Assembly (NCBI RefSeq): GCF_014596725.1
Contig: NZ_JACVEG010000004.1
Span: forward strand, 124,001 to 188,000
Length of the DNA stretch: 64,000 nucleotides
Direction of reading: 5' to 3'
Source: Vibrio sp. Y2-5
Lineage (GTDB): Bacteria; Pseudomonadota; Gammaproteobacteria; Enterobacterales; Vibrionaceae
In this document: positions 62,384 through 64,000 of the stretch, one piece after another
How positions within the stretch are numbered: position 1 is the first letter of the stretch
Layout of the letters: each line of letters begins with the position of its first letter
Made by a program: the position numbers and the translations under genes
The notes under the pieces: model-generated
Told to the model about the DNA's origin: nothing
The model's database searches: none
What the model saw: only the letters and a program-made list of their open reading frames with translations

Positions 62384-63214
62384 TTAGCCCTTAACCGCGC
62401 CTGAAGTTAATCCATCGATTAAACGACGCGAGGCAATGACAAACAGGAACAATAGCGGCAGAACGGCGATACTCGCTCCTATAGACACGGCACCCCATGG
62501 CACTTGGCCGGTACCTTGCAGCGCACGAAGTGCTAGAGGTACGGTGAACATTTTCATATCGTTCATTACAACCAGTGGTCCCATAAAGTTGTTCCAGGTA
62601 CCAATGAAAGTAATCAAACCCAAGGTACCAAATGCTGGAAGAATCAGAGGCACAATAATGCGGTAGTAGATTTTGAACTCACGACAGCCATCCATACGCG
62701 CCGCTTCAACAAGCTCTTTCGGAATTGAGCTCGAGATGAACTGACGCATCATAAAGATACCCATTGCCCCACAAGCTGCAGGAACAATCAGTGCTTTGGG
62801 ATCATTCATCCAACCCAGTTGCGACATCACCATTGCCGTAGGAATCATGCCAAGAAATGGTGGTATCAACATAGTTCCCATGATCATCACAAACAACGCG
62901 TTTTTAAAGCGAAACTCAAACATAGAGAATGCGTAGCCAGCCAGTGAACAAAACAACAAATTCAATGCTGTCACCACAATGGCAATAAACAAGCTCAATG
63001 CAAGGTTGTGCCAAAAGTAAGGCAGATAATCTATGAGCGTGTTGAAATTCGTCACCAAGTAGTCACCAAAGGTAATTGGTGGCGGCACAGATAGAATGCC
63101 CGTATTGGAATGCGACGAGAAAATAAACATAAAGTAAAATGGTGCCAGCATGATAATCGCACCGATAAACACGGTGATGTAAGCTATCAGCTTATCTTTG
63201 CCCATTGATTTCAT
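62384..63214 (-). CDS. CUT1 sugar ABC transporter permease, MalG-like
   Basis: A 276-residue inner-membrane permease with six hydrophobic helices. The coupling-helix motif E-A-A-R-M-D-G-C-R-E-F-K-I-Y-Y-R-I-I-V-P-L is at about 168-188 and matches the CUT1 EAA loop. Its ATG shares a base with the stop of the partner permease (TAATG). With the partner and a binding protein probably beyond the right edge it should import an oligosaccharide, here most likely a xylooligosaccharide. Confidence 0.88.
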   Translation of the reverse strand: MKSMGKDKLIAYITVFIGAIIMLAPFYFMFIFSSHSNTGILSVPPPITFGDYLVTNFNTLIDYLPYFWHNLALSLFIAIVVTALNLLFCSLAGYAFSMFEFRFKNALFVMIMGTMLIPPFLGMIPTAMVMSQLGWMNDPKALIVPAACGAMGIFMMRQFISSSIPKELVEAARMDGCREFKIYYRIIVPLILPAFGTLGLITFIGTWNNFMGPLVVMNDMKMFTVPLALRALQGTGQVPWGAVSIGASIAVLPLLFLFVIASRRLIDGLTSGAVKG

Positions 63215-64000
63215 TAGTCGTTTCTCCCACCTAATAGTTTGCTATTGAGCCACGTTAAACCCGCAATGATCATAAATAGAATCCAGGAAATAGCAGACGC
63301 CGTACCAAAGTCACTCTCTACGAAAGCAGTAATGTACATGTGCATAGCCGCAGTTTTACCCGCTTGCTCAATACCACCTGTACCACCGGTAATAATGAAC
63401 GGTTCTTCAAACAGCTGTAGGTTACCAATGATGGTTAAAGTTACCGCAAAGAACGCCATTGGTTTTAGCATTGGAAGTGTGATGTGCCAGAATTGCTGAT
63501 AGCGGTTTGCACCGTCGATAGTCGCTGCTTCATAAAGATCTTTCGGGATCGTTTGTAACGCAGAAAGATAAAGCACGGTATTCCAACCTACGAAGCGCCA
63601 AAATACGACAAACGAAATCATATCTTTGGTATAAGCAGGACGAGACCAGTCAATATTCTCTGTTGGGAACAACCATGCCAGAACTTTTATATCTGCAATT
63701 GTAAAATTCCCCAATGAAGTAAGCACTTGGTTAATCATGCCGTAATCACGTGAGAATAGCGTGGTAAACACAAGTGAAATCGCCACTGTAGAAGTAATGT
63801 ACGGTACAAAGTAGATGCCAATGACCGTGTTTCTCATGCGTGTAAAACTAGTATGAATAAAGTATGCCAGCGGCAAAGCCACTGCATGCTGAGGAATCCC
63901 CGATTTCAACGCGATAATAAAGGTGTTGTAAATGGAAGATTGGAACCATTCATCCTCAAGTGCGAAAACATAGTTTTCTACCCCAACCCATTCCATTGAA
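63214..64000 (-). CDS. CUT1 sugar ABC transporter permease, MalF-like, cut by the right edge
   Basis: The frame is open through the window end, and the N-terminal helix of the family is missing, so the true start lies beyond 64000. The visible part has the EAA loop E-A-A-T-I-D-G-A-N-R-Y-Q-Q-F-W-H-I-T-L-P and five hydrophobic helices. It pairs with the MalG-like permease by a one-base overlap. The binding protein, and a possible ATPase, are expected just outside the window. Confidence 0.87.
   Translation of the reverse strand, partial: SMEWVGVENYVFALEDEWFQSSIYNTFIIALKSGIPQHAVALPLAYFIHTSFTRMRNTVIGIYFVPYITSTVAISLVFTTLFSRDYGMINQVLTSLGNFTIADIKVLAWLFPTENIDWSRPAYTKDMISFVVFWRFVGWNTVLYLSALQTIPKDLYEAATIDGANRYQQFWHITLPMLKPMAFFAVTLTIIGNLQLFEEPFIITGGTGGIEQAGKTAAMHMYITAFVESDFGTASAISWILFMIIAGLTWLNSKLLGGRND

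Noticed and set aside
1..64000. tRNA, rRNA, CRISPR arrays, prophage genes and intact insertion sequences
   Set aside because: None was seen on either strand by reading; only an ERIC repeat and one MITE-like element are present.

Overview
The window looks like a chromosomal segment of a Vibrio or close relative. This is inferred from the low-to-mid GC composition, a tandem pair of DUF3316-type exported proteins, a 127-bp ERIC repeat, a MITE-like element of a type I associate with vibrios, and gene families that read as gammaproteobacterial throughout. I see no rRNA, tRNA, CRISPR array, phage or intact insertion sequence. Nearly every gene is intact; only the two edge genes are cut (a LysR regulator at the left, an ABC permease at the right).

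Layout. 0-11.5 kb: two DUF3316 proteins behind a good CRP-like site, a TorD/DmsD chaperone with MsrA, a zinc-ribbon/PAS/PAS/GGDEF protein, malate:quinone oxidoreductase, an AraC regulator divergent from an SDR-cupin pair, GNAT, a lipoprotein, a DUF4336 protein and a stand-alone RRM protein. 11.5-12.7 kb: an APH-type kinase and a Rof-like Rho-binding antiterminator. 12.97-13.05 kb: an unexplained structured intergenic element. 13.1-21.7 kb: a minus-strand tripartite tricarboxylate transporter locus: UspA, a fused TctA-TctB, TctC, a GalD-like tautomerase, then a periplasmic binding protein, a TctE-like kinase and a TctD-like regulator with overlapping genes. 22-27 kb: an EamA transporter, three LysR regulators, a nitroreductase and a 59-residue DUF1127-like gene.

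27.2-35.7 kb is a copper/silver export island. It starts at a CueR-type promoter with a 19-bp spacer and encodes a Met/His/Cys-rich small protein, TolC-family CusC, CusB carrying two C-terminal CusF-like domains, CusA, a cupredoxin, a c-type cytochrome and a DUF411 protein. A three-branched RNA fold covers the junction before cusC. A terminator and an ERIC repeat follow, then MdlAB-like ABC exporter genes, a YqhC/YqhD-type aldehyde reductase pair and a Qor2/HxlR-type redox pair.

43.8-64 kb is a pentose and xylan region. XylFGH imports xylose, XylA and XylB convert it to xylulose-5-phosphate, and XylR with CRP-like sites would control it. Past a TSUP permease, LysR and GNAT genes lies a second cluster: LacI regulator, two signal-less GH3 glycosidases, a secreted GH10 xylanase and two CUT1 sugar permeases. 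The inferred scheme is that GH10 cuts xylan outside the inner membrane, the CUT1 transporter brings in xylooligosaccharides, the GH3 enzymes release xylose in the cytoplasm, and XylA/XylB feed it to the pentose phosphate pathway.
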